Positions 55,955 through 64,000 of a stretch of DNA of 64,000 nt are shown here, piece by piece. Where the stretch lies: the NCBI RefSeq assembly GCF_014698235.1, contig NZ_JACJSP010000001.1, positions 372,001-436,000 on the forward strand. The letters run 5' to 3'. The notes under the pieces are model-generated. The model was not told the origin of the DNA. It searched no databases and was given only the letters and a program-made list of their open reading frames with translations. Positions within the stretch are counted from its first letter, which is position 1. Every line of letters starts with the position of its first letter. Made by a program: the position numbers and the translations under genes. Origin of the DNA: Limnothrix sp. FACHB-406 (GTDB lineage Bacteria > Cyanobacteriota > Cyanobacteriia > CACIAM-69d).

Positions 55955-56920
55955 ATGGGCGAAATTGCTGCAAAACTCAAGTTGTCTCAACTACGAACCC
56001 TGGTGGCGATCGCCGATCGGGGAAATTTCAGCCAAGCCGCCCTGGATCTCGACATTTCCCAATCCGCCGTTAGCCACGCGATCGCCACCCTCGAAGACGA
56101 ACTGGGGGCCATTTTGCTGAATCGCGGCCGCCACGGCGCAACCCTCACCGACACCGGGCGCGAAATTGCCGACAGTGCCCGCAAAATTTTGGAACTGCTC
56201 AACGACATTGAGCGCCAGGCCAAAAGCACCCGCGGCCTCGATTCGGGCCATGTGCGCGTGGCCTGTTTTCGCAGCGTGGCCACCCACTTGTTGCCTAAGG
56301 CGATCGAGCATTTGCGCCACCGCTACCCCGGCATCGCGATCGCCATTGATGAATACGACACCAGCCAGGACATTGAGGAAGAACTCCGCGCCGGCCGGGC
56401 AGATGTTGGTTTTGTCCTGTTGCCCGCAGGCAGTGAGTTTGAAACCTGGAACGTGATGATGGATGAATATTGGGCGATCGTCCCCAGCAGCGATCGATAC
56501 GCCACGGAGGTGATTGCCTGGGAAGATTTATTTTCTCGCCCGCTGATTTTGCCGCCCCGGCGATTTTTGTGTGCGCAAATTGTGCTCGATCGCTTCGCCA
56601 AGCTGGGCCTGAACGTGGAACCCAGCTACGAAGTCCGGGAAGATTCCACCATCCTGAGCATGGTGGCCCAAGGATTGGGCGCAACGGTCATGGCCCGGCT
56701 GGCCGCCGAACCGATCCCAGCCCAGGTGCGGGCCTATCGGCTGCCCGTGCCCTTTCACCGACACATCGGTCTGGCCATCTTGGCCAATGCGCTGCATTTG
56801 CCGCCCGTGTTTGCGGTGCGTGATGCGCTGAAGGAAACGATCGCCCATTTAACGCTGCCGGGCCAACCCCGACCAGAACAGCCCTGGCCCAATCTCAAGC
56901 GATCGGGACGGCCTGCCTAA
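55955..56920 (+). CDS. LysR-family transcriptional regulator
   Basis: A 321-residue regulator. The N-terminal winged helix-turn-helix is classical (LSQLRTLVAIADRGNFSQAALDLDISQSAVSHAIATLEDELGAILLNR in part), followed by the linker helix and a periplasmic-binding-like effector domain (VRVACFRSVATHLLPKAIEHL; DEYWAIVPSSDRYA). The ligand is unknown. It converges on the peroxiredoxin gene with a shared terminator; LysR proteins often control neighbouring divergent genes, but no divergent neighbour is close here. Confidence 0.94.
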   Translation: MGEIAAKLKLSQLRTLVAIADRGNFSQAALDLDISQSAVSHAIATLEDELGAILLNRGRHGATLTDTGREIADSARKILELLNDIERQAKSTRGLDSGHVRVACFRSVATHLLPKAIEHLRHRYPGIAIAIDEYDTSQDIEEELRAGRADVGFVLLPAGSEFETWNVMMDEYWAIVPSSDRYATEVIAWEDLFSRPLILPPRRFLCAQIVLDRFAKLGLNVEPSYEVREDSTILSMVAQGLGATVMARLAAEPIPAQVRAYRLPVPFHRHIGLAILANALHLPPVFAVRDALKETIAHLTLPGQPRPEQPWPNLKRSGRPA

Positions 56921-56944
56921 TCGGTGTTCCATTAATACAGCCCG

Positions 56945-56994
56945 ACACACCAGCCCAATACACCAGCCCAATACACCAAACCAATACACCAGAC
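56945..56994. repeat. 13-bp tandem repeat
   Basis: AATACACCAGCCC-like units are repeated about four times directly after the LysR gene. Confidence 0.7.
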
Positions 56995-56999
56995 TAATA

Positions 57000-57041
57000 A
57001 AATAGCCCCCCGATCACACCAGGGCGATCGGGGGGCTATTT
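57000..57041. terminator. Bidirectional terminator between LysR and peroxiredoxin genes
   Basis: AAATAGCCCCCCGATC and GATCGGGGGGCTATTT form a perfect 16-bp stem with a ten-base loop. A-rich and T-rich sides suit termination from both directions. Confidence 0.88.
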
Positions 57042-57133
57042 GTTGATGTTGCTAACCACCAGGTGGCCCTAACCCCAAGCTCAAGGATTCAGCTTGAAAT
57101 TAAAAACCACTGGAGATTAAAAACTGATTGAAA

Positions 57134-57775
57134 TTACTTGTTGGGCTGGGGAGTCAGGCGCAGGTAAGGCTTGATTTCCGTCACGCCCTTGGGGAATTTC
57201 TGGCGAGCTTCCTCGGTGGGGATCGAGGGAACCACCACGCAATCGCCGCCATCTGTCCAGTCAGCGGGCGTAGCCACACTGTAGTTATCGGTCAGTTGCA
57301 GCGAGTCAATCACGCGCAACAGCTCATCAAAGTTGCGGCCGGTGCTAGCGGGATAGGTGATCGTCAAACGCAGCTTTTTGTTGGGATCGATGATGAAGAC
57401 CGATCGCACCGTCAGGGTGTTACCGGTGCTGGAATTGGGGTGAATCATCCCGTACAGTTCCGACACTTTCTTATCTTCGTCGGCCAGAATCGGGTAATTC
57501 AGCGTCGTGCTTTGGGTTTCTTCAATGTCGGCCGTCCAGCCATGGTGCGAATCCACGCTGTCAACGCTCAGGGCCAGCGCCTTCACATTGCGCTTGTCAA
57601 ATTCACCCTTCAGTTGGGCAACGCGGCCCAGCTCGGTGGTGCACACGGGGGTATAGTCCGCCGGGTGCGAAAACAGCACCACCCAGCTATCACCAGCCCA
57701 AGTGTAGAAGTCGATCGAGCCGTGGGTGGAAGCCTGCGTGAAATTAGGGACGGTATCGCCAAGTCTGAGAGTCAT
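57134..57775 (-). CDS. 1-Cys peroxiredoxin (Prx6 type)
   Basis: A 213-residue peroxidase. Peroxidatic Cys45 stands in HPADYTPVCTTELGR, with the partner Thr42 and a conserved Arg later (NTLTVRSVFIIDPNKKLR). The long C-terminal extension (LLRVIDSLQLTDNYSVATP, DGGDCVVVPSIPTEEARQKFPKG) marks the Prx6 group, which reduces hydroperoxides with external thiols. Normal length, ATG at 57775. Confidence 0.95.
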   Translation of the reverse strand: MTLRLGDTVPNFTQASTHGSIDFYTWAGDSWVVLFSHPADYTPVCTTELGRVAQLKGEFDKRNVKALALSVDSVDSHHGWTADIEETQSTTLNYPILADEDKKVSELYGMIHPNSSTGNTLTVRSVFIIDPNKKLRLTITYPASTGRNFDELLRVIDSLQLTDNYSVATPADWTDGGDCVVVPSIPTEEARQKFPKGVTEIKPYLRLTPQPNK

Positions 57776-57804
57776 GATTCTTCGTTGGTCAATGATTAAT
57801 TGAT

Positions 57805-57960
57805 TGACATCCTCCTCGCCCCAAAGGGTGAGGATTCCTCACCGCGCCTGAACCCAGCGAATCGGGCCGAGGTCGCTGAATGGGGTTGACGCTTCACAGG
57901 CCACCACTGGCGAACCAGTCTGACGCTGGCCTCCACGTCCGTTTAAAGTCTCGGACTGCC
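57805..57960 (-). pseudogene. Relic of an IS200/IS605-type element end
   Basis: TTGACATCCTCCTCGCCCC, AAA, then GGGTGAGGATTCCTC is the hairpin usually found next to the 3' end of tnpB-type genes in cyanobacteria. The minus strand leading into it reads ...VRDFKRTWRPASDWFASGGL, stop, SVNP...RPDSLGSGAVRNPHPLGRGG, which recalls the tail of OrfB proteins followed by the element end. The upstream zinc-finger and RuvC-like parts are gone. Assignment rests on resemblance only. Confidence 0.4.
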
Positions 57961-58204
57961 CGCCCGCGACGATGCATCAAACCAGTCAGGAGTGAATTTG
58001 CGGGCTGATGGGTCTGGGGGGCTAGAGGGGAGAGCGCCCGCAGATCATGATGCCACGAAACCCCAGTTTTCCGACCGGATTTTCGATCTTTTTCACCCAA
58101 CAGGCCCGCCAGCGGAATTCCAGGCGACAAATGCGGTTGATTCGGCTTGGCAGTTCCGCTGTAGCTGGGGCTTGTACTGCTGGAAAAATTTAATGAAGCG
58201 CTTT

Positions 58205-58286
58205 AACGATTAGGCGTTCAGGTCATCCTAATCACGGCCCGGAGTAACGATCAGGCGTTCAGGTCATCCTAATCACGGCCCGGGAT
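58205..58286. repeat. 41-bp tandem duplication with internal inverted repeat
   Basis: Two head-to-tail copies (58205-58245 and 58246-58286) differ at a few positions. Each contains GATTAGG (GATCAGG in the second) and CCTAATC around GCGTTCAGGTCAT, so each can fold as a hairpin. Confidence 0.8.
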
Positions 58287-58487
58287 GCGAATCTTGCGAT
58301 CTGGATGTTCAGAATAGCAGGACTCTGTAGCGAAATTATCAGTCTTCGTGAATCTGCAATCCTTCTGGGGACAAACCGTAAAGTTCCGCAATGATCCTGA
58401 AAGGTTCGTCATGCGGTCTTGCATCCTCAGCAATGCTGGATTGTCAGCAATGCTGGCTTGAACGATCGGCCATGCTTGCTTAAACCA

Positions 58488-59123
58488 TCATTTCGGACAG
58501 GATGCTGAAATGCAGGCGAGGGAGAAGGTGCGCAGGGCGGAAATTTGGCTCATTTGGATTTCATGGCCCCCATCGAGTTCCAAATAGGTGACGGTGGCAT
58601 CGCGGGCTTGGAGATCGTCGCGCACTTGCCAGGCGGCTTGGATTGGAACGACGAGATCTTGACGGCCGTGGGTCACCAGCACTTGGGGCCCCTGTTTGAG
58701 GGAGCTGACTTGCGGCAGGGTGTGAAAATAGCCACTGAGGGAAGCAACGCCGGCCAGGGGTAGCGCTAACCCCACGTCTAGGGCCATGGCTCCACCTTGG
58801 GAAAATCCACAAAGGATGGTTCGATCGAGCGGGATGCCCGATCGCTCCGTGGTGGCCAACAGCCAGTTTTGGAGCTGGTCTCGACTGGCCTGCAAGCCTG
58901 GATAATCGGACGATTCCAAGTCGTACCACATGCGCCCTTCATTGGAGTAGGGATAGGCCATGGGGGCTTGGGGAAATTCCATGTGCCAATCTGGCAAGTT
59001 CAGCAACGGAGCCAACGCGGCCACATCATTTGCATTTGCCCCCCAACCATGAAGCGCGACCAGCATTGCCGCTGGTGTGCGGTTCGCCTCGGGGGAAATC
59101 GCGATCGCCTCTAATAAAGCCAC
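58488..59123 (-). CDS. Carboxylesterase/phospholipase-like alpha/beta hydrolase
   Basis: A 211-residue serine hydrolase. GTG at 59123 is chosen because GAGGAG lies seven bases upstream; the frame extends further but begins with TTG and no SD. The catalytic triad is visible: Ser in LCGFSQGGAMALD, Asp in VTHGRQDLVVPIQAA and His in LDGGHEIQMS; LVALHGWGANANDVA forms the oxyanion region. The family acts on short-chain esters or lysophospholipids. It is divergent from purH with 56 bp between starts. Confidence 0.9.
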   Translation of the reverse strand: MALLEAIAISPEANRTPAAMLVALHGWGANANDVAALAPLLNLPDWHMEFPQAPMAYPYSNEGRMWYDLESSDYPGLQASRDQLQNWLLATTERSGIPLDRTILCGFSQGGAMALDVGLALPLAGVASLSGYFHTLPQVSSLKQGPQVLVTHGRQDLVVPIQAAWQVRDDLQARDATVTYLELDGGHEIQMSQISALRTFSLACISASCPK

Positions 59124-59179
59124 GCGACAACTCCTCGGTAGAATGAACCCGTTAAGCCTCAATCCTAACGGACTCTTCC

Positions 59180-60763
59180 ATGACGCGGACAGCCCTGCTT
59201 AGTGTTTCTGACAAAACTGGTCTAATCGAACTGGCTCGCCAACTGGTGGAACGGTTCGGCTTTACCCTGGTCAGCAGCGGTGGCACGGCTAATGCCATCA
59301 AAGCCGCAGGACTCCCCGTGACCAAGGTTTCGGACTATACAGGCTTCCCGGAAATTTTGGGCGGCCGGGTCAAGACACTCCACCCGCGTGTGCATGGGGG
59401 AATTTTGGCCCGCACCGATTTGGAGGGCGATCGCGCTGATTTGGCTGCCAATGAGATCCCCGCAATCGACTTGGTGGTGGTGAATCTTTATCCCTTTGAG
59501 CAGACGATCGCCCGGGAAGGGGTGACGCTGCCGGAGGCGATCGAACAAATTGATATCGGTGGCCCCGCCATGATCCGCGCCGCTGCCAAAAACCACAGCC
59601 GCGTAACGGTGCTGTGCAACCCAGCTCAATACGATCGCTACTTACATGAGCTGAGCAGCAATGGCACACCATCCCTGGAATTCCGGTTGCAGTGCGCCCG
59701 CGAAGCCTTTTGGCACACCTCCACCTATGACAGCGCGATCGCCACTTACCTGAGCCAACAGGCCGACAATCCCGCCGATTTGGATCGACCCGCCTTGGCA
59801 ACGCCAGTGGAATGGGCGATCGCGGGTAAGCGGGTGCAAAGCCTGCGCTATGGCGAAAATCCCCACCAAAGCGCCGCTTGGTATCGCAGCGGCTCCACCC
59901 CCAGCGGTTGGGCGGCTGCGGAACAACTCCAGGGCAAAGAACTGAGTTACAACAACTTGGTGGATCTGGAGTCGGCCCGGAGCCTGATTGCGGAATTTGT
60001 GGCCGCCGATGCTCCTCCGGCGGCGGCTATTCTGAAGCACAACAATCCCTGTGGTGTGGCCCTGGGATCGTCGGCTGATGCCCCCCTGCTTGAGGCCTAT
60101 CGCAAGGCCCTGGAAGCGGATTCGGTGTCAGCATTTGGCGGCATCGTGGCCCTGAACCGCCCGATCGACGCAGAAACGGCCGCCGCGCTCACGGAAACCT
60201 TCCTGGAATGCATTGTGGCTCCTGGCTGTGATGAGGCAGCTCGCGCCTTGTTGCAGAAAAAACAAAACCTGCGAGTCTTGGTGCTGCCGGATCTGTTAGC
60301 GGGACCGGCGGCCACGGTGAAGACGATCGCGGGCGGCTTTTTGCTCCAGGCGGCCGACGACGAACCCAGCGACCCGAACACCTGGCGCGTGGTGACGGAA
60401 AAGCAACCAACGGCGGATCAGCTCGCGGAGTTGGCCTTTGCCTGGCGGGTGGTGAAGCATGTGAAGTCCAATGCGATCGTGGTGACCAGCAACCGATCGA
60501 CCCTGGGGATCGGTGCGGGCCAAATGAATCGCGTGGGTTCCGTGGCGATCGCCCTCAACCAAGCGGGCGACCAAGCCCCGGGCGCTGTTTTGGCCAGCGA
60601 TGGGTTCTTTCCCTTTGATGACTCGGTGCGGACGGCGGCGGCGGCGGGCATCGGGGCGATCGTCCAGCCCGGTGGCAGCGTGCGCGATGAAGACTCGATC
60701 AAGGCGGCCAATGAACTGGGTTTGGTGATGCTGATGACCGATCGCCGCCACTTCCTGCACTAA
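59180..60763 (+). CDS. purH: Bifunctional AICAR formyltransferase/IMP cyclohydrolase
   Basis: A 527-residue enzyme for the last two steps of IMP synthesis. The N-terminal MGS-like cyclohydrolase domain (~1-190) has VSDKTGLIELARQL, LVSSGGTANAIKAAG, GGRVKTLHPRVHGGIL and DIGGPAMIRAAAKNH. The C-terminal transformylase has QSLRYGENPHQSAAWY, the catalytic Lys-His in AILKHNNPCGVA and SDGFFPFDDSVRTAAAAG. Normal length; ATG at 59180. It ends toward ctp with a palindromic repeat between. Confidence 0.97.
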   Translation: MTRTALLSVSDKTGLIELARQLVERFGFTLVSSGGTANAIKAAGLPVTKVSDYTGFPEILGGRVKTLHPRVHGGILARTDLEGDRADLAANEIPAIDLVVVNLYPFEQTIAREGVTLPEAIEQIDIGGPAMIRAAAKNHSRVTVLCNPAQYDRYLHELSSNGTPSLEFRLQCAREAFWHTSTYDSAIATYLSQQADNPADLDRPALATPVEWAIAGKRVQSLRYGENPHQSAAWYRSGSTPSGWAAAEQLQGKELSYNNLVDLESARSLIAEFVAADAPPAAAILKHNNPCGVALGSSADAPLLEAYRKALEADSVSAFGGIVALNRPIDAETAAALTETFLECIVAPGCDEAARALLQKKQNLRVLVLPDLLAGPAATVKTIAGGFLLQAADDEPSDPNTWRVVTEKQPTADQLAELAFAWRVVKHVKSNAIVVTSNRSTLGIGAGQMNRVGSVAIALNQAGDQAPGAVLASDGFFPFDDSVRTAAAAGIGAIVQPGGSVRDEDSIKAANELGLVMLMTDRRHFLH

Positions 60764-60844
60764 CGGTTGTGCAGTTTGCTCTGAAGCCATCCCCACGTCC
60801 GGCCGATCGCTGACTGCACCGATCGCTGACTACATCATTGGAGG

Positions 60845-60864
60845 CAAGGGGCTTAAGCCCCTTG
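60845..60864. repeat. Dispersed 20-bp palindrome between convergent genes
   Basis: A perfect copy between the purH stop (60763) and the protease stop (60932). Confidence 0.85.
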
Positions 60865-60931
60865 TCTAGCCATGGTTAGCGTTGATTGACGGGTTCAGGT
60901 TGGGGATATTTTGTCCCTACTAAGTTTGTCC

Positions 60932-62314
60932 CTACTGAGGCAGCGGGGCCACATTGTTATTAGCCGCAATCCGGTTCCGAAGCATGGTCACAGCCCGTGT
61001 GTATTGGGGATCGCTCTCGGTGGCCAACAGTCGCCCGCCATTGGAGAACAGATAATATTCCTGCTCATCCGATAGCTTGATTTCCACATCGGGGCTGATG
61101 CCGGTTTTGTTGATGTCCGTGCCAGCGGGGGTGTAGTAATGGGCGATCGTGACGGCTAAACCCGAACCATCACCCAAGCTATGCACCGATTGAACCAGGG
61201 CCTTGCCAAAGGTTTGGCTTCCCACCACGAGCGCCCGACGGTTATCCTTCAGCGCCCCGGTCAAAATTTCGCTGGCACTGGCGGAATTGCCATCCACCAA
61301 CACCGCCAGCGGCAAGTTCGTGAGGGAAGTGCGGTTGGCCCGGGCGGCTTGGCTGTTTCCTGCGCGATCGGTCGTGCTGACAATGCTGCCGGCATCGAGC
61401 CACATGCGTGCAATCTCAATGCTGGCGTTCAAGAGACCGCCCGGATTGCCGCGCAGATCCAAGACAAACGCTTCGGCCTGCTTACCTTTCAAATCCTCGA
61501 TCGCCCGCTCCATCTGTTCGGCCGCATGGGCGCTGAACTCATTGAGGCGGATATAGCCTACCCGAATGCCCGATTCCGTTTGCAGGCTCGATCGAACGAT
61601 CGGCACTTCAATTCGGGCGCGGGTTAAGGACACCGAAAACGGCGCACCGCCCGCCCGCTGAATTTCCAGCTTCACCGCCGTGCCCGCCTGGCCCCGAATC
61701 AAGCTGGAAGCCTTGTCGGGAGACATGTCCTTGGTGGCTTGCCCATCGATCGACAGGATCAGATCTCCCGTCTTCAAACCGGCCCGAGCGGCCGGTGAGT
61801 TGGGCATTGGCTCCACCACTTGCAAGTGCTTCGTCTTGTCATCTACCCCCATCCGAATCCCAATCCCAGACAGCTCGCCGGCCGTTTGGTTGGTCAGCTC
61901 CTCAAACTGCTCAGGAGTCATGAAGCGCGTGTAGGGATCATTCAGCAGCTTAATCGCCTTGCGCAGGGCTTCGTAGGCTTCATCCCGCGACGTATATTGG
62001 CGGCTCAGGAGGTCTTGGCGGATGGCTTGCCAATCATTTTGGTTAAACTGCCCATCCACATATTCACGGTTGATGATTTGCCAAGCTTCATCCACGATTT
62101 GCTTGGGGCTGTCTTGGAATTGGCCGGGTTCCGGGGCGGGCGGCTCCCGGTCTTGGCTGAAGGCCGGCAAACTCAGGGCTGGATGAAGCAGGGCAACGCT
62201 GGCCGCCGCGATCGCCACCTTTACGCCCAGGCTCTTGGGCGATCGCCGCCAATCAAACCAATGACGCGAAACCGACGAGACAGCGGGCATAGATTTGGGA
62301 TCAACCTGGGGCAT
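60932..62314 (-). CDS. C-terminal processing protease (S41A)
   Basis: About 460 residues. A signal or anchor sequence (KVAIAAASVALLHPALSLPAF) directs it to the lumen or periplasm. A PDZ domain (~150-235, GIGIRMGVDD, MPNSPAARAGLKTGDLILSIDG) precedes the S41 core with catalytic Ser in LVDGNSASASEILTGAL and Lys in GSQTFGKALVQSV. Cyanobacteria have three paralogues; CtpA trims the D1 protein of photosystem II. Which paralogue this is cannot be settled by eye. Starts at 62314, 62290 (both ATG) and 62341 (TTG) are possible. Confidence 0.92.
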   Translation of the reverse strand: MPQVDPKSMPAVSSVSRHWFDWRRSPKSLGVKVAIAAASVALLHPALSLPAFSQDREPPAPEPGQFQDSPKQIVDEAWQIINREYVDGQFNQNDWQAIRQDLLSRQYTSRDEAYEALRKAIKLLNDPYTRFMTPEQFEELTNQTAGELSGIGIRMGVDDKTKHLQVVEPMPNSPAARAGLKTGDLILSIDGQATKDMSPDKASSLIRGQAGTAVKLEIQRAGGAPFSVSLTRARIEVPIVRSSLQTESGIRVGYIRLNEFSAHAAEQMERAIEDLKGKQAEAFVLDLRGNPGGLLNASIEIARMWLDAGSIVSTTDRAGNSQAARANRTSLTNLPLAVLVDGNSASASEILTGALKDNRRALVVGSQTFGKALVQSVHSLGDGSGLAVTIAHYYTPAGTDINKTGISPDVEIKLSDEQEYYLFSNGGRLLATESDPQYTRAVTMLRNRIAANNNVAPLPQ

Positions 62315-62515
62315 ACGGCCAACGTTTTTGAATGAAATCAAGGGAATGCAAAACTAGCACCCAACCAGCACCCAGCAATTTTGGGAGTTATGGCAGGATG
62401 GCTGATAGATGATTGCTATTCATCATAGAGCGCCGATCGGGAACCGTGGGTGACTCCAGACACCGATCGAATCGCCACATTCAATCCCGCATGGATCTCT
62501 AACGGGCAGTTGACC

Positions 62516-63451
62516 ATGATTTGGAAACGTACTCAGCCCCCCGAATCGCCATCCCCCCAGGTTGCTCGATCGACCCCACCCCCTTCATCGTCCCTATCCA
62601 GTTCGCCCGGATCAACCACAACATCAACAACATCAACCGAAACATCAACCGCAGCCCTGAGCCGATCGCTCCGGCGGCTGCAATGGTTAGGCCACTTCAC
62701 CAATGGGGCGATCGCCCTGATCGTGATCGGGGGAATCGTCCTTCTGCAACAAGCCACCATCAAACGCGCTCCCCAGGGATTGGAAGATCCCGTTTTGGCT
62801 CAGGATCGCACCCGCACACAATTGCAATTGGCGGCCCGAATGCCCAGCCTTGGGTTTGATAATTTGCTGGCCAATTGGGCGTTTTTAAGCTATTTGCAAT
62901 ATTTCGGAGACACGGAAGTTCGCCAGGCCACGGGCTACACGGCCAATGAAGATTACTTTGAGCTGATGACCCTGCGGGATCCCCGATTCACCACGCTGGC
63001 TCCTTTCATTTCGGCGGGTGTGGCGTACTATGCGGGCAAGCCGGAAAAATCCGTGGCCCTCATGACCCGCATGACCGATGTGCTGGATCCCAAGCACCAA
63101 CCCGATGCCTTTTGGGTTTGGCGCTTCAAGGCGTTTGATCAATACCTGTTGCTGAATGACATTCCGGCCACCGTGGCTTCCCTGGAAATGGCGGGTCGCT
63201 GGGCAGCCATGACTTCAAAATATCGGCGGGTGGCTCCGTTTTTCCAAGAAACAGCGGACTTTTTGCGCCGAGATCCCAACACGTTGGCGGTGCGGTTTTA
63301 CTCCTGGAATGAGGTGTATCAAGCGGCAGTCGATCGCCTAGTGATTCAGCGGGCTGAACAGGAATTGTTAGCCATGGGAGCCAAGCGGGGCCCACGGCTG
63401 CCCAATGGTCGATCGCAGTTTTTGCCGCCGCCCGGTGTCGCTGCGCGTTGA
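62516..63451 (+). CDS. Hypothetical protein with one membrane anchor
   Basis: About 311 residues from ATG 62516 (an in-frame GTG lies at 62450). A Ser/Thr/Pro-rich lead (~10-50) precedes a membrane segment (FTNGAIALIVIGGIVLLQQ). The soluble part has LGFDNLLANWAFLSYLQYFGD, DPRFTTLAPFISAGVAYYAGKPEKS and helical pairs that recall TPR-like folds (ATVASLEMAGRWAAMTSKYR). I take it for a cyanobacterial protein of unknown function. The downstream YdcF-family gene is 63 bp away on the same strand. Confidence 0.7.
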   Translation: MIWKRTQPPESPSPQVARSTPPPSSSLSSSPGSTTTSTTSTETSTAALSRSLRRLQWLGHFTNGAIALIVIGGIVLLQQATIKRAPQGLEDPVLAQDRTRTQLQLAARMPSLGFDNLLANWAFLSYLQYFGDTEVRQATGYTANEDYFELMTLRDPRFTTLAPFISAGVAYYAGKPEKSVALMTRMTDVLDPKHQPDAFWVWRFKAFDQYLLLNDIPATVASLEMAGRWAAMTSKYRRVAPFFQETADFLRRDPNTLAVRFYSWNEVYQAAVDRLVIQRAEQELLAMGAKRGPRLPNGRSQFLPPPGVAAR

Positions 63452-63514
63452 ATCGAGTGTTAATCAGTTCATCGTTTCAGTCGCCTCAGTCATTAGATTC
63501 CCCTCAATCGCCCT

Positions 63515-64000
63515 ATGCAGCCATTTCATCGAAAAATTGGGCTGATGACCGCTGGTCTGCTGGCCTTGGGGGGCCTGTGGTGGGGCGGACGGTTGATGGT
63601 GGCGGCTTCGGGCCCGCCGGAAGTGCTGTGGGTCTTGGGGGGCAGCATTCGGCGCGAAATGGCGGCGGTTCAGTGGGCGGCGGCCCATCCCCAACAGCGG
63701 GTGTTGATTTCCGGGGGTTCCAAGCCTCCCTGTGTCAAGGCGTTGTTCGATCGCGCTGGTGTGAAGGGCGATCGCGTTTGGCTGGAGCAATGCGCCCAGT
63801 CCACGTTTGGGAACTGCTATTGGAGTCTGCCGATCTTGCAGCGTTGGGGTGCAAAACGGGTGATTTTGATGACTTCCGGTTCCCACCAATGGCGAGCCGG
63901 GGCCATGGCTCGGCTCATTCTGGGCAGTCACGGTATTTGGGTCGATGTGGTGACCGTGCCGGAAACGGGTGTGCCTGCTAATCAAGAAAACCCGCTGAAA
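63515..64000 (+). CDS. YdcF/DUF218-family protein (C-terminus beyond window edge)
   Basis: The open frame from ATG 63515 runs to the right edge (162 codons). An N-terminal signal anchor (KIGLMTAGLLALGGLWWGG) is followed by the DUF218 core: VLWVLGGSIRREMAAVQWAA, VLISGGSKPPC, STFGNCYWSLPIL and VILMTSGSHQWRAGAMARLIL. The family includes SanA/ElyC envelope proteins. The longer frame in a neighbouring register (63448-63981) is a shadow of this gene. Confidence 0.88.
   Translation, partial: MQPFHRKIGLMTAGLLALGGLWWGGRLMVAASGPPEVLWVLGGSIRREMAAVQWAAAHPQQRVLISGGSKPPCVKALFDRAGVKGDRVWLEQCAQSTFGNCYWSLPILQRWGAKRVILMTSGSHQWRAGAMARLILGSHGIWVDVVTVPETGVPANQENPLK

Larger units (their letters stand above)
57776..58487. 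other. Gap with mobile-element relic and tandem duplication
   Basis: 712 bp with no intact gene. It holds an IS200/IS605-like end (57805-57960) and a 41-bp tandem duplication (58205-58286). A 78-codon minus frame (57894-58130) is listed under the relic. Confidence 0.55.

Noticed and set aside
63448-63981. 177-codon frame at the right edge
   Set aside because: It is out of frame with the clear YdcF-family gene starting at 63515, which explains the same DNA better.

Overview
This window is a cyanobacterial chromosome segment of moderate to high GC. The evidence is ndhB, the SbtA/SbtB bicarbonate system, a cyAbrB2 regulator, cyanobacterial Hfq beside dapF, and very many GCGATCGC-type (HIP1-like) octamers. 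No tRNA or rRNA gene was recognised. A mid-GC filamentous lineage such as the Limnothrix/Pseudanabaena group is a guess only.

Layout. 1-7.9 kb: a membrane histidine kinase cut by the left edge, a short inverted-repeat (MITE-like) element, a secreted TPR-CHAT protein divergent from an XPB-type helicase, then a two-gene unit (YbjN-like protein and secreted TPR protein). 8-18.7 kb: SelO, an Rrf2 regulator, cyAbrB2, a SPINDLY/OGT-like glycosyltransferase, ndhB, a REC-PP2C phosphatase facing an RsbW-like kinase (a partner-switching pair), and a Uma2 nuclease-fold protein. 19-22.7 kb: smc. 22.9-25 kb: an AT-rich, HIP1-poor island with a CD-NTase and a four-helix S-4TM effector, which together look like a minimal CBASS anti-phage system. 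25-26.7 kb: an orphan antitoxin, a duplicated fragment of its 5' end, and an antitoxin-Doc pair. 26.8-28.3 kb: sbtA-sbtB.

29-43 kb: a response regulator, hemC, a small Cys-rich membrane protein, an orphan pair of CRISPR-like repeats, a TIGR04376-type coiled-coil protein, an SDR, znuA behind a perfect 7-1-7 Zur-type palindrome, a TrkA-type K+ regulator overlapping tail-to-tail with a Na+/H+ antiporter, a C-DES-like cysteine lyase, a nuclease-fold protein, dapF/hfq (start codons 12 bp apart) and an FTR1 iron permease. 43-49 kb: htpX and a polysaccharide export operon (SLBB outer-membrane protein, GumC/Wzz-like protein, ABC exporter). 50-64 kb: a GapA-type GAPDH after a 1.25-kb gap, a hypothetical protein, an unlisted 31-residue membrane microprotein, a second secreted TPR-CHAT protein, an IS630-like MITE, a LysR regulator, 1-Cys peroxiredoxin, an IS200/IS605-like relic, an esterase divergent from purH, a C-terminal processing protease, a hypothetical protein and a YdcF-family protein cut by the right edge.

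Two genome-wide habits show. A 20-bp palindrome (CAAGGGGCTTAAGCCCCTTG) recurs at gene ends, and intergenic spaces are unusually rich in short degenerate tandem repeats of 11-15 bp. The most interesting accessory unit is the two-gene CD-NTase/S-4TM cassette.
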